Assembly (NCBI RefSeq): GCF_964340395.1
Contig: NC_135549.1
Coordinates: 33,290,832-33,354,831, forward strand
Length of the DNA: 64,000 nt
Source: Glandiceps talaboti
Taxonomy: Eukaryota; Hemichordata; Enteropneusta; Spengelidae
Direction of reading: 5' to 3'
Under the pieces are notes generated by a model. It was not told where the DNA came from. It searched no databases and saw only the letters and a list, made by a program, of their open reading frames with translations. The position numbers and the translations under genes were made by a program. This document shows, in pieces, positions 48,771 through 61,170 of the stretch; position 1 is the stretch's first letter, and every line of letters begins with the position of its first letter.

Positions 48771-50424
48771 GTAAATCTAGTGAATTATGCTACAGATAAA
48801 TGTAGTAAACCAATAAATCTGCAGAAAAGTGTAGTAAACAATTTGTAATGATTAAACTGAATGACATTGTAGACTTATAACATATCCATTCTTAGACAGT
48901 GTCACTTGCATCTGTTTTGGTAATTTTCTTCATGTATTCATTTACATGTAAAATCTCCATATGTACATGTACTAATCAGCTGATCAATAGATACATGCAT
49001 AATTGCCAAAGCTTTTAAACAATCAATGACGACTTACCTACCCCTATTAATGAATACAGGCATATTATAATTTACAAGTCAATCAATTTCACAAAAAGTA
49101 GTTTTATGTATCACATTAAAGAAATTAATGAATACATTGTTATCATCATCCTTACATCTCCTGTGAGTACATGTATTTACTTTTAAAGTTTAAGGATGAG
49201 ATGCAGGTTTGTTAGTTATTTTGGTCTCTTCTTTTTTTGCCCCTTATCAAGCTTCATGGTATGTTCCATCATTTGGTTAAAAGATTTTTTGAAAATCGTT
49301 TATATTTTCCACCAATAAATTTGAAAGGAAAAAATGACATGAACTCTAACGCGATGTGTGTTTTATATGGTTTCATTCCAGAATATTTATGTCCAATGAT
49401 TTGCATACATAAAGAAGAGTGTATTTTACATATGCAAATGAGACATAGCTAGTAGGCCTCTGTGCAATGACTAACGTGACATGATCTCTCAGCTGTGTTG
49501 TTGTACAAAACCAATCAAACTCGGTAAATTTGGTTATAACCAATAAAAAGCAAGAAATATCTCCTTGCATGTAAAGAACCAATTTCAACCCGGACTTATG
49601 CACGTTGATTTTAATCCCGGACTCTGACCAGTGCATCGACTAAAACGTTACAGTACAGCCTACAGCCTTGTACCCAACAGCGATGTATTAGATGACGGTT
49701 TTCAAGTATCACGCATGTAAAAAACATACAAATCTCAAATATCTAACAGTATTGCAGGCTAATTGTTTTAGCCGATCGAAAAATTTGATGTTTACATTAA
49801 TAAAACGATTTAACTTTCATGTTGGTGGATTTTAACAACATCATCTGCACATACTATGGTACATTTTGTATATTATTAGGGTGAAGGTCATATAAATTGT
49901 GGCAACCACACTTAAACGATCAACTTATCACGGCTCGATCCCTTCATGAACTTTCGAGACACCGAGTCACATGTACTGTAGTAGTTATGTACGTAGCGTT
50001 GTTTATTTCTGTGTACAATGACACTGTCTAAACGTAAACAGCAAGCCCATCAAGAATTTGGCATCGAGCAATTCTCAAGGCTATTAAAGTTATAAAACCA
50101 AGATTTTGAAGGTACAAGTAGTTTCAATAAATGAGGTAATGTCTACTACGACTCTGAGTATCATAAAACGTCACTCAAAGTCATGCATGGCTGTCCTAGA
50201 CTGGAAGAAAAACTGTTGACGTGAGTTTGTCAAGTACCATTATTTATATGGCCCCCAGATTTGTCAGACACAGAAAAATTCCTTAATATAATGAACAGTA
50301 AAAATGAGAATATAATTAAAGAAGTGGCTATATACACATACACATGCTTCAAACTTAGAGAGCGGTACACTGTCAGCTGCCTCGAAAAAATAAATACATA
50401 AATATTTTAAACATGAGTCGTTTT
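48771..50424. other. Intronic sequence, nothing recognised
   Basis: Mostly single-copy-looking, with modest CpG content near 49560-49660 and 49920-50000. No splice-compatible conserved frame was found. Confidence 0.4.
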
Positions 50425-50557
50425 TGACACCTGCTAAGGTGTATTTTCTTTGTTTTTCTCTGTATTGTTATTGTAAGGTTATTTTCCTTCTTTATTGTGA
50501 ATAGATCTGATGTCCAGATTTGGATAAAGAAACAATAAAGAATTATTATTATACCGT
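50425..50557 (+). mobile_element. Non-LTR retrotransposon 3' tail, (ATT)n end
   Basis: It ends 'gatctgatgtccagatttggataaagaaacAATAAAgaattattattat', a 3' UTR form with AATAAA and a short (ATT)n tail typical of 5'-truncated CR1/L2-type insertions. Confidence 0.45.
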
Positions 50558-51143
50558 AGTTTTGTAAAACTCACTTACAATTTGTATATAATTCCCAATG
50601 CTGTACGGTGTCATGATGAGGTTTCAGGGAAAAGGTTCACTTTTTTTTATCATGTGTTTTCAACACTGAAAACACCAACAACAACTGAGTAGCAATGCCT
50701 AACACAGGAGCAGGAATATGGCTTCAAATCAGAACGTAGTCCATATTTGAGTCAGACCACTATAGGGGATTCTTTTAGTCTGAACCCATATCGAGAATGG
50801 TATGCATACTAATTAAAAGATTATGTAAAGTCTCCACCCCATTGACGACTAATTAATGAGGCGACACCTTTATTGCAGGAAATAAACACGTTTCACTGTG
50901 TATCTCCTTTCATCACGTTCCAAAGCCGTCCCAAAATACCACATTCCCTGTGTCTGTAGCAAATACTACAACACAACCAAATGGCAAGGTTAAATAAAGG
51001 AATTGCAAGTCACAAGAAACAGCTGTTGAAGTGTCTGTCGAATTTGAGAGGTTTTGTAGAACAGAAAGGGTCTAATTATGCAAATTTGCCACTTTCTCAT
51101 CCTCTATATTTAGTACATATTATGAAGTTCAAAACTATTTAGC
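50558..51143. other. Intronic sequence, short unassigned frame
   Basis: A 54-codon plus-strand frame starts with ATG at 50982 (MARLNKGIASHKKQLLKCL) and ends at 51141. No family is recognised and no promoter is visible. It could be the start of a small or decayed gene together with the frame that follows. Confidence 0.2.
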
Positions 51144-51398
51144 TTGGCATCAGACTGTCCCAGGTGTCTCAAATTTGCAGACACTACTCGGAGACACTAT
51201 ACCAAAAAAAGGTTCCTCCGGATAGTGAAAATTTTGAGGGAACAGAGAGATATCGCGTCAACAAGTGTGAAAGATGTTAATTTATGCAAAAAATACAAAA
51301 ATACAACTTTTGATGATTATTACACGACATTGAGAGAAAAACTAAGCAAACATTTTTTAGTTTATGTACTCAAGTTTCATTTACAGTTGAAAAAATGA
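51144..51398 (+). other. Unassigned 84-codon open frame, possible gene remnant
   Basis: There is no ATG at its start; the frame opens inside CATCAGACTGTCCC and reads ASDCPRCLKFADTTRRHYTK, with a CPRC pair and a Lys/Arg-rich helix-like stretch, ending KFHLQLKK. Composition is protein-like but no family is recognised. It follows the 50982 frame by a few bases in a different frame, so a decayed or spliced coding unit is possible. Evidence is weak. Confidence 0.2.
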
Positions 51399-52039
51399 CT
51401 CTATTTGACTATTTGATAAAGTTAAATAATTTTAAGTGAAAATCGACAAAAGATGCATTTTTTTGGTAAAAATCAGTAATATGCTTGAAAATGTAAAAAA
51501 TCACCACAGAAACCACAACTTCAAATATACATGAAACATATAGCGTATTTATCTTGTCTTTATTGTGAAATATTATGAAGGAAAAGTGAGTCAAGGAACC
51601 TGCATCTCATCATTAAAGACAGCCTACTATTCACCAAATATTTCCTAAATGACTGGAATCAAGTAACAATTGATTAAATTATAAACCTAAAGTTTAAGAA
51701 TTTCTTCCACTTATCCTACTAGATACTGATAGTATCTTTAAATTATCTTCACATTGCTGTTCTATGTTTAATGGACACAATGTGCGGTCAAACTAATATC
51801 TTATAAACATGTACACCTGATAATGAAACCTCATCTGTGCAGTTAAATAGTTACAAATCAATTAAAACTGTACAAAATGTACATGTGACTGTGAAAGACC
51901 ATATTCTCTGATAATACTTGATAATATGAAATATAAGTTGAAACTGAGAATTGGGACCAATTGTATTTCATTACATTTCATTTCAATGACTTTCTTTTGG
52001 AATGAAGGTTCCCTGTACATCAAAGTTGGCTAGTAAACA
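51399..52039. other. Intronic sequence, nothing recognised
   Basis: AT-rich, no repeat or gene signal. Confidence 0.4.
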
Positions 52040-52240
52040 TCACAGGGAGACTGCTTAATTTTCAGTGGTGTCTGACTGATAAGATGGAATCTGACTGACT
52101 AGAGAGTGTCTGTTTCATTTTAGATGGTGTCTGACAAACTGAGATAGATGGTGTCTGACTGACTTAAGATGGTTTTTTACATGAATGAAGATCTAGTCTG
52201 ACTGACTCAAGATGGCGTTTGATTGACTACGATGCCATTA
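52040..52240. repeat. Degenerate tandem repeat (GTCTGACTGACT...AAGATGG)
   Basis: About six irregular units of 25-35 bp share TCTGACTGAC and AAGATGG(T/C)GT. Too diverged for a clean unit length. Confidence 0.7.
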
Positions 52241-53039
52241 TCATGTGGCATAACTTAAATAATGTCTTAGACTGCAAAAAATCCCATTTACAAGTGGCTA
52301 TCATACAATGCAACAGTGTGTGGTCCCTGGTATTATAAATTGATGAGAACACATAATTTAGTAGCTACATGTTTGATAAGAACAGTATCATCTATAGTTG
52401 TATACCATGCAAGTCTACTTACAATGTAAATGCTGTACTGGTTTCTCATGTAGTATTCTTATTTGTCTTTTCAATTCACACAGTTCACTTCATTGAATAT
52501 TGACATAACCTTACCATTGAAAGTAATCACCTAATTTCTTGTACTTCCAGGCACCTAACATCTACATGTATGTTTAAAATTAAAGGGCTATACTTTATTC
52601 CCAACTCATCACATTTAAGATTTTGCCTTAAGATGTACACTGAATGCCAAGGCTCCCATAAAGTGTAATAAACAGAAAGATGTAAACTAAATACCTCCCA
52701 TAAGGTGTAATAAACAGGTGGTCAGAATATAATTACGACACTGACACCTTATTTAATCATGCAAATTGATCATTAGTTTGAATGATTAAAAATCAAATGA
52801 GCAATGTTGATGTTTAGATAAATTATCATTTTCAGACAGATTGACAATTCAAGAAAGATGTCATTATACAAGTACAGATCTATGTAAATTAGACTAACAT
52901 ATGTCACAAATTTTGCTACAAATATGGCTACCCACCATTTAGTATACAATGTAGAGATTATATGGGTGCCGAAAATAATGCTTATATATTTTTCTTCTTC
53001 TATACAACATAATAAAAGAAATTGGCAACATACATTTAC
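52241..53039. other. Intronic sequence, nothing recognised
   Basis: AT-rich. 52660-52780 has 'aactaaatacctcccataag' and 'aatcatgcaaattgatcatta', faintly like family D. Confidence 0.35.
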
Positions 53040-53440
53040 ATGTATAGATACCACAAAGTGTCTGTGATACACAAGAAATAGCTTGATTTTGACAATTTAC
53101 CCTGAAGGTCAAGGACAATGATCAAGTTCTGAAAAGAAAGCTTGCAATTATGGGATAGAAACTTGCATGGAGTCTCTACATGTATGTTTTACAGTTTATG
53201 AGTTAAGCAGTACATATTGATTTTTAACTACAAATATGGCTGCAATTCTGTCAAATTTGCATTTGGCACGAGGCAAAGTGATGTGCATAATGTCCCATGA
53301 TATGTCACCTGTTGTTTTTCAAAATTTGTACCATACCACGCACACTCTCTGGTAGTATGTGTAGCATAATAAAGATTGAACTGAAAAGATGAATATTACA
53401 GATGCATGGATATGCACAGAGGGATGGACAGTCTGCCCAC
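53040..53440 (+). mobile_element. Family B unit
   Basis: 'ccacaaagtgtctgtgatacac', GAAGGTCAAGGACAATGATC, 'aagaaagcttgca', 'aaatatggctgcaattctgtcaaatttgcat' and 'gatatgtcacctg', closest to 7250-8040. The end is decayed around 53400-53440. Confidence 0.7.
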
Positions 53441-54290
53441 TATGAAATATGACTTTCAAGAACCAAAAGTTCAGGAAAATACTTTGAATGACAGCTGCAA
53501 TGATATTCCCCTTTAAGATACTTACAGTACCCAATAGCCAATAGCCAATAGCCAAGACTTTGATATCTGCTGCCAGGTGTGGGGTACAATTTAAGGCTAC
53601 ATAACAATGTGTTGATGGATGTTACACTGGTTTGGTGTACAGACAATCAATTGAAATGTATATCATTCCAGCTGGCCATGGAATCTTAAGTGCTGGAAAT
53701 ATAACTTTGTATTCTGTCATGTGATATACAAATGTAAAAAAAAAAAAGAGGGTACAACTTTGTATGATTACAGAGAGTATTAAATGTATCTTGTACATCT
53801 AACCTTATCAGCCCTAATGGTGGGTGACAGACAATGACAAATATGGTATCATGTACTTGTTTATCCTTTCAGGTCTTGATTGATACTGCTTCATACATAC
53901 ATTCTGGTTCATTTCCTTGATTGAAAATTGTGAGAAGTGAGATTGGATAGTGTCCAAAAAAAGACCATGTTGAAATTAGATGGAAGCGTTACAGAGTCTG
54001 TTGGATTTAATCAAAAGGTGTTAAAAACTAAGTGGAGAAACTTATAATCAAAGAACTTATACACCTTCAGAGGAGCTGAGGTGATAATAAGAAATAGTTG
54101 GTCTTGTAGCTCATCCACACCTGACCTTTGATCTAGGTGCTTTGTCGAAGTGCTCTTTGAAAGGAATGATGTTAGTGGCCAGATGACAATTTATCTACTG
54201 ATTGCAGGTAGAAACTACATGCATTGAGACACTGAGGTCAGTGCATTAGTAATACCAGATGTAAACTGAATGCCTACCGTAAGGAGGTAG
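53441..54290. other. Intronic sequence, nothing recognised
   Basis: Contains a short CCAATAG triplication at 53533-53553 and an A12 run near 53738. Otherwise nothing is identified. Confidence 0.4.
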
Positions 54291-55540
54291 TACATCATAT
54301 TTTATCATCAGCACACATATCAACTTATATGACATTTCAAAGATGAATTGTTAAGATACAGGACACAAGCATTTTGTTATCAGCAATGTGTGCACTAAAT
54401 TGTATGAAATTCAAAGCATGCATTAAGATATTGGCTATACAATCAAAATCATTAATTATGCAAATGACTTATTAAACTGTACTTTAAAAATACTGATAAT
54501 GGCATAATTGTAGTACAACTGTACAGTTTTTAAAAATTCATAGGTGTTCATTTGCTGAATGGTTATCCAGTTGCCTATCCAACCCTGTTATCTTTGCAAT
54601 ATACGCAATCGTTTGGCTGTTGCTATGGGTGTGGTCATATTGCTAGACATATCTGCATACATTTTTTGAATATCTATTCATTTGTCTATTAATCCATGTT
54701 GTTATCTTTGTAATATATGTGATCATTTGGCTGTTGCTACGGGCGTGTTCATGGTTGCGAGGGATATTTGCATACATTTTTTGAATGTTTACTCACTTGC
54801 CTACCAGATGTTGTTGTTGTTTAACCAAAATATACTGCCATTTCGTTGTTGCTAAGGGTGTTGTCATGGTTGCTAAGGCCAATTGTGTCAAAAGGTTTTG
54901 AAGAATAACACTTCTAGAAACATTTCACCAAGGTTAATTCTCATTGACCAAGTACTTTTTGAGATACAAGTTCTTGACAAAAATTCACATTTTTCCACCT
55001 AACTTGCATATTACTGATGAAATCATTATTTGCTTAATGTTTCTTCATCTATATACCCCCATGTGCATCAACATTAAATTTCCACCCAATCTGCTCGTAG
55101 ACTTGGAATTAAAGATTATTGACCAAACAGACACATTTTTACATGTAGCCCTAATTCACGTATCGCTGATGGGATCATGTCGTGAACAATGCTTAATCTA
55201 AACACCCCTAAGAATATTCCCACCAAATTTCAGACCAATCTCCTCGGTAGTTTTAGAGTTTAAGTTTTTGACCAAAAATCACATTTTTTTAACAAATCAC
55301 ACACCAGAGGTTGGTTCATTTTGAACAATTTCCCAACTAGACACCACAGGTAATATAACCACCAAATATCAAAGCAATGGGTCTTGCAGTTTTTGACTTT
55401 AAGTTGTTTACACACACACACATGCATGCATGTACGCACGCACGCACGCACACACGCATGCACGCACACACGCACACACACACAGAGACACTTTGCCATG
55501 CTTATAGCACTACTGAACCAAAGAAGTTCATTTGTGCTAA
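54291..55540 (+). mobile_element. Family D fragment followed by a family A element
   Basis: 54291-54480 is one to two family D units. From 54500 the family A 5' end reads TTGTAGTACAACTGTACAG, with three 110-bp units (54616-54890) and three 150-bp units. A mixed CA/GCACGC microsatellite (55412-55486) follows, then TAGCACTACTGAACC and TTCATTTGTGCTAAAAA. Confidence 0.75.
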
Positions 55541-55710
55541 AAAAAATTGAAGTTTTCATATATTGCCTAATTACCAACAATCACTAATTATGCAAATGAC
55601 TCATTAAATGAAAAACTACATCTTTGTGCAAAATCAGATGTGCACTTTGTTATTGTTGATAACGTACAAATATATGAAATTTGAAGCTTGATAAATGACT
55701 CATCAAATTC
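55541..55710 (+). mobile_element. Family D fragment
   Basis: 'tatattgcctaattaccaacaatcactaattatgcaaatgactcattaaatg' continues the family D pattern directly after the family A terminus. Family A therefore appears to be inserted in a family D array (54291-54480 on one side, this on the other). Confidence 0.6.
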
Positions 55711-56759
55711 AAAATAAAGCCAATGGTGTTGTGCACAGCTGATACTGGAATTCAATTCTTTTTGTATGTGGATCTGCCATATACATGAAGATGCACTTAC
55801 GAGAATTTAAATTTTGATCAAAACTCAGTAATAATACAAATCTATGAACTGTACAACTTTTCATCAACAGTTCTTCATTTAGGTCACCCACATTCCCACA
55901 AAAATTCCGACAAACTGGCCTACAGATTTAAAATTTTAGCATTTTGGGATGGTCTAGAAGGGTGGTACACCCTCACACACACACCTCCCCAACCCCCACC
56001 CACCTTTCTGGCTGATGGCCAGAAGCAAAATCATACATTTATTTGGAATATGAAGCTAACACTTTTTACCTGCTCTTGGATGCTGAATAGAGAAAAATAA
56101 AACTCTATGACAACATTTCATTTCATCGTTTATTCTACTTTATTTGTATATATTTTCTGCAGGAAGCTGTATTCACAAAGGTCAATATTTACAGATCACT
56201 GAATAATTTCAGTGACTCCAATTCAGATCTGCTTCTCATTCATCTATTTGCATTAACGTCTATACAGGAATTGTAGCGTTCATTTCTCGTTATATAAAAA
56301 TCTGCTCAAAACCAAAATGAACGGTGCAATTTTCGCAGCTAACTTACTCACGTTACTGAGCCGCTAACTTCATAGTAAGTGACATGTTTGCCAACCAATT
56401 TAAGCCATGAGGGTAGATATTGACCCTTGTGCACAGCAGCCATGTTGACTGCTATATCATGTGATGTGGTATACGTTGAGCTATACCAATCAAGAAATGA
56501 TATACGTTGTACATACATCAGGTCGTGTTTGGCATGCATGCTGTGCTGGTATCTAGACATAGACAGTGTATCGCCAAAAGTAGCAAAGTGTTTACAAACA
56601 TAAGTTTCACTTTAATACATCAAACCCAATTAATACAGAAGTAAAATCATTTGTGTGAGCTTGCACTGATTTATGTTTCATTCTTGATGCTTGGGGTATA
56701 AGGTTACACAAAACATGAAATTTGACTGCAAGAGTAGACAGAGGCCTGGTACAATAAGC
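55711..56759. other. Intronic sequence, nothing recognised
   Basis: AT-rich, with a C-rich patch at 55965-56005. No gene or element end. Confidence 0.4.
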
Positions 56760-56872
56760 CATTTTCCATCTCACGGCAGATCTCACGAGATCCCATGAGA
56801 CCCCAATCAGTGCATAACAACCACGTTAAGGTGGTCAAGCTGAAGTGTCAAATGCTTAGCAACACCATTATT
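56760..56872. repeat. Dispersed repeat, inverted partner of 29810-29912
   Basis: Reads TTTTCCATCTCACGGCAGAT, AGCTGAAGTGTCAAATGCTT and AGCAACACC, complementary in order to the earlier copy. Confidence 0.8.
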
Positions 56873-57418
56873 CTCAACGCCATCATACGTATTGTGAAAG
56901 ATCAAGGGAAGCACGCTTTAAAAGCATGTACATGTATGAAGATAAGGTAAAATTGGAATACGGTCATCAGGAACTAGACTAATAATGTATGAAGATAAGG
57001 TAGGGTAAAATCAGAATACAGTTTTCAGGAACTAGACTATTATTTCCCGACCCGTCTTGATCATTTAGAACTGTTCAATTCTGAACTCGGGGACCAAAAC
57101 GGGGCATTTGTTCTCTAACTTTGTAAGACTTTTAGCTTTCGTCCGTATTTGTCAACAATGGAAATGTCAACGGTACATAAACACTTATGGTGTATGTGTA
57201 GTAAGTAAGCTTACATAGTGTGTACACGACACTTTACATGCATAGCGTACTATTGAACTTGGTGACAGAAAATGCTTCCACAATGTACATGTGTGTGTAC
57301 AATAATCAAAACTACTCAATTCTGCTTGTCATTAATTTCAATTCTCAAGATTGAAATATTATAGTCATCTAGTATGCTGTGTATTCCTGGAAATGACAGT
57401 CAAATCGGAAATGATGGT
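56873..57418. other. Intronic sequence; short direct repeat
   Basis: 'gtatgaagataaggta...aaattggaatacggtcatcaggaactagacta' at 56934-56980 is repeated at 56987-57040. Otherwise nothing is recognised. Confidence 0.5.
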
Positions 57419-59126
57419 AGCCCTGTCCCCATGCGAATCAATTTCAAATCGAATCAATTCAGTTAAACCGGTTCGAATTCAGTTTATGTCCCGACACGAA
57501 ATGTTAGAAATGGATTTAAATCGACTCAGTTTGGTGTACTGTCCCGGCACGTCAGATTTGATCCTGTTTAATTGATTCGATGACGTAGCCACAGTGCATC
57601 ACTAGGACGACACGCAATCAACATGGAGGATATGAGTCATTGTCAAAGTTATCCGTCAAAGCAAGGGCTGCCAGAGCTCAATAGTTATTTGTCGCTTGAT
57701 GAAGGGACATTTGGATGTTGACTGCTACTTTGTATATTATGGGTGAAGCAAGGCACCGATCGATTTGGGCCAAGCGACGTAATATTGACCCTAATTTTAC
57801 CTAAATATGATTGAAGTTTAGGATGATCGAGAATAGCTGACAAGTGTATACAGACTTTGATCGATACTTGTACACCTTTGCCAACACCTTTGCCACCTCT
57901 TACTGCCAACAAGAAGCATAATTTGTTTGTTTTAGTTCGTAATAGGAAATGGGAACATGAACAATTTGTCCTATTGCAACGCTTACTATTTCACCCATTT
58001 ACATCGTCATCGGTACGCAAACTAAACTAGCAAAAATTCATTCAAAGTTCAAAACATTTTATTATCTCTGCAAAACATTCTTTCAACGGGAAATTGTATT
58101 TACCAGTCATCGTACTTTTTATAGAATCTTCACGCTGTCTCTGTGTTTTTATTCGCTCCTTTCTGTATATTGACACTCAGTTATTAAAACAGGCACTGCA
58201 CAATGATGGCGATGAGCATTGACCTTGACGGCTTTCACATGTTTCAAGTATCACATGAAAAAATGTACAAATTGCTGAATAATTATTTTTGACGATCAGT
58301 CTTTTTGTTTTCAATAAACGGATCTAATCATTATACCAGGCTGTCTTTGAGACTTGAGAGTTGACCTCAAATGCGTGACATCGCATCGGTAATTTCCGGA
58401 TTGTCATTCGTGTAAGTTTCACGATGTCGGACCTATCCCAATGTGACATGCAGCGCCACAGACATAAACCCAAGAAATTGTAGGTACATGTAAGTAATTT
58501 TAGTAATGTAACAAGTAGAAAGTTGTGTCCAGGCCGTGGGGCTAAACATAATTAATGCCAATTCGTCAAATACTACGCGATCATATCTGGTTGTGACAAC
58601 TACCGCCAAATGGAAAAGAAGTCTCTATCAATTTGAGAAATTTTGTGATCGGCAAATAGGTGATGAATCCATAATAAAATAAAAAGGTTTTTATAGCAAT
58701 CAAGTGGTTGTTTTTGTCACTCTTTTACTGTTGAACATTCCATGCTCAGGCGATGACATCTCATGCTGGATAATACTTTACATACTCCAGTTGTGTTCCA
58801 AAGGCAAAGTGTAGATGTCAGCGTACAAAGCATGTAACTTGCAAAATTTAACCTGGAGGTCAGGATTCAAGTGTGCAGCTGTGGGTAATGGACAATGAAC
58901 CGGTTCAAGTTAAATCGGTTCTAAGTTGGTTTTTCCTGTCCTAACTACGACAAGTTAAACCTGTTCCGAAAAGATTTACTTCAAACCGAATTGAAACCAC
59001 CCCCTGAGGTAGTTTCGAACCGGTTCAGCTAAACCGATTTACAACCGATTTAAGGGCATTTGGGGACAGGAGAACTGAATTCGATTTGAATCGAAACAGG
59101 TTCAGAATTTATGTGGGGACAGGGCT
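57419..59126. mobile_element. 1.7-kb inverted-repeat element with AGCCCTGTCCCCA ends
   Basis: The left end AGCCCTGTCCCCA (57419-57431) and right end TGGGGACAGGGCT (59114-59126) are exact complements. Inside each is a diverged arm of more than 100 bp rich in AACCGGTT, TCGAATTCAGTT and AAATCG words. The flanks GGT (57416-57418) and GGT (59127-59129) could be a 3-bp target duplication. The interior (about 57600-58870) has moderate CpG and no recognisable transposase. The superfamily is unassigned. Confidence 0.8.
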
Positions 59127-59839
59127 GGTGTGACACTGTCACATATTTTTCTTTATAACTTGTTGTTGACATGACACGCCAAATTTTCTTAACATAATGA
59201 TACATACATACATACATACATACATACATACATACATTGTACATATATACATACATATACATACATACATACATACACACACACACATACAAATGTACAT
59301 TACAGACACCCACCTACTCATACATATTATACAGATGCACATACACAGACAGACATACAAACACACACACACAGACATACAATACAATTATGACAATATT
59401 TTCCTTGTATAGACACGTTAATATTGATATCAAATTACCATTCATAGGTATGTCACACTCACAGCAGTGTTTGTCAATATTTATACATTTTTGTTTGTTT
59501 CTATAAGCATAATCAATAGGGTACTTGCAATCCAGACCGAGCATGCTCAGATGCAAAGGACTATGGGATTATATGTGGTTATTGTAATAACTTATCTGGA
59601 GCTACCAATGAAAATACCTCCCACAATGGTCAGGGTAAATATGAATTGATTATTTCTGGTTACAAACAATGTAACATTATTGTTTACAATGCTAATTGAT
59701 TAGTATTTATTATCACATTTCCCATGATGCAACATTCAACATGGCGGGTTTGCAAGTTCCCTATTAAGCCTGCGCCACCTGTTCTAGCACTCACCTTCAT
59801 AAGTTAACAGTATAAGGATTCTACAAATATTATACTTAC
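59127..59839. other. Kv4 intron near the S6 exon; (TACA)n/(AC)n microsatellite
   Basis: 59201-59296 is mostly (ATAC)n and 59297-59390 is a mixed AC/AGAC tract. 59700-59760 contains 'ttcccatgatgca' and 'aacatggcggg'. No alternative coding exon was recognised. The donor GTAAGT is at 59839-59834. Confidence 0.6.
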
Positions 59840-60002
59840 CTTTTGTGCTTTCCGTTTATCTGCTCTTTGATTTTGTTGGTATATTCGACTGAAGTTGGAC
59901 ACAATAACAGGAACTGGTAACGCTATCACTAGTACTCCACTAAGTGAACACACACCCCCTATAATTTTGCCCATGATTGTTTTTGGAGTCATATCACCAT
60001 AC
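59840..60002 (-). CDS. KCND: Shal/Kv4 potassium channel, selectivity-filter end and S6 exon
   Basis: This 163-nt exon lies between acceptor TTCATTGTAG and donor GTAAGT. The first base completes a glycine codon started upstream (intron in phase 2), after which it reads [40 protein letters not shown] and [17 protein letters not shown] is the end of the GYGD potassium selectivity filter, so the filter itself is split by the intron. The following hydrophobic stretch is S6 with the PVPV gating hinge of Shaker-related channels, and [15 protein letters not shown] is diagnostic of Kv4. MTPK replaces the MVPK usual in vertebrates. The preceding exon (T1, S1-S5, pore helix) should lie to the right of 64000; I found no match to it in 60003-64000. 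Confidence 0.97.
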
Positions 60003-61116
60003 CTACAATGAATTAAGAAAAAAAAGACCCAGTTAATTTAATTTGATCAAAATCAGACATATCAGTAGTCTACAACAGAGTACAGAGTAATCTTACATTC
60101 ATCATGACATTATTAATCAGCATATTTTAGGTACATGTACATGTACTACTGCAACAGAAAATATAGCACCAATGGCATTTAGGACAACTGTATTTGGCTG
60201 TTGCTATGGGTGTGGTCTTCTTGCTAGGCTTATTTGCTTAGATTTTTGGAGCTGCATTCACATGTCTATATACTCATTCCTGTTATCTATGACATAAACA
60301 CCATTTGGCTGCTGCTACATTTGTATGGCCATGGTCTTGTTGCTATGCATACTTGCATGTATACATTTATGGAATCTTTATTCACTTGCCTACCATTCCC
60401 AGTTTTCACCTTTTTAATACAAGTCAACATATGGCTGTTGATAATAGCGTGGTCTTGTTGCTAGGCATATTTGCATACATTCTTTGAATCTTTATTTGCT
60501 TGCCTACCTACATGCATCCTGTTGTTATCTTTGTAATATGCAACATCTACTGTTGCTAAGGGCACAGTCATGGTTGCTAGGGCCAGTTGAGTCAAAATGT
60601 TTTGAACCATAACTGCAGAATTACACCCCCAGAAACTTGTCCACCAAGTGTCAGCCCCATTCATCATGTAGTTTTCAAGATATACATGTTAGTTTTTGAC
60701 CAATATTGAGATTTTTAGACCTAATTTGCATTTGATAATGTGAGGGTAGACACTAGAATGGTCTCATATGGACAAACATTTGGAGATACAATGTAGCAGG
60801 CAAAATATGCTTTTCTATCACAAATATAGCTGCCAATTTGCTATTATGGTCAAGGTCAAGAAATTAAGTGGCATGCATATACCTCACATAGTCAAACCAA
60901 AGTCTGATGATTAAAATATTATCACTTGGAAATGTTCAATTCAAAAAGCTATGAAGATAACCCAAATTTGTCTTTTTGACCTTGAAGAAGACTTTGAAGG
61001 TCTTAAAAGAAAGCTTACATTTAATAATATGGGTGTACAATGTAGGCACTTGAATGGAGTCACTATACCAATGTTTATTCACCTGCCTACCCATCCCTGT
61101 TGTTATAATTCTAAAA
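60003..61116 (+). mobile_element. Family A fragment followed by family B fragments
   Basis: 60003-60150 shows nothing. 60160-60600 has the family A start ('ccaatggcatttaggacaactgt') and four 110-bp units. 60605-60725 has part of a 150-bp unit. From 60730 family B sequence follows ('gataatgtgagggtagacactagaatgg', 'gcaggcaaaatatgcttttctatcac', GGTCAAGGTCAAGAAAT), with a second partial unit to about 61060. All of it lies in the intron upstream of the S6 exon. Confidence 0.7.
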
Positions 61117-61170
61117 ACAAGTCATTGAGAATGACATAGTCCCCTAGTCCCCGCTATGATTGGGTTTTAA

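Noticed and set aside
59050-59506. Frames rich in YVCMYVCM or YIHTYIHT
   Set aside because: They derive from the (ATAC)n/(AC)n microsatellite at 59201-59390.
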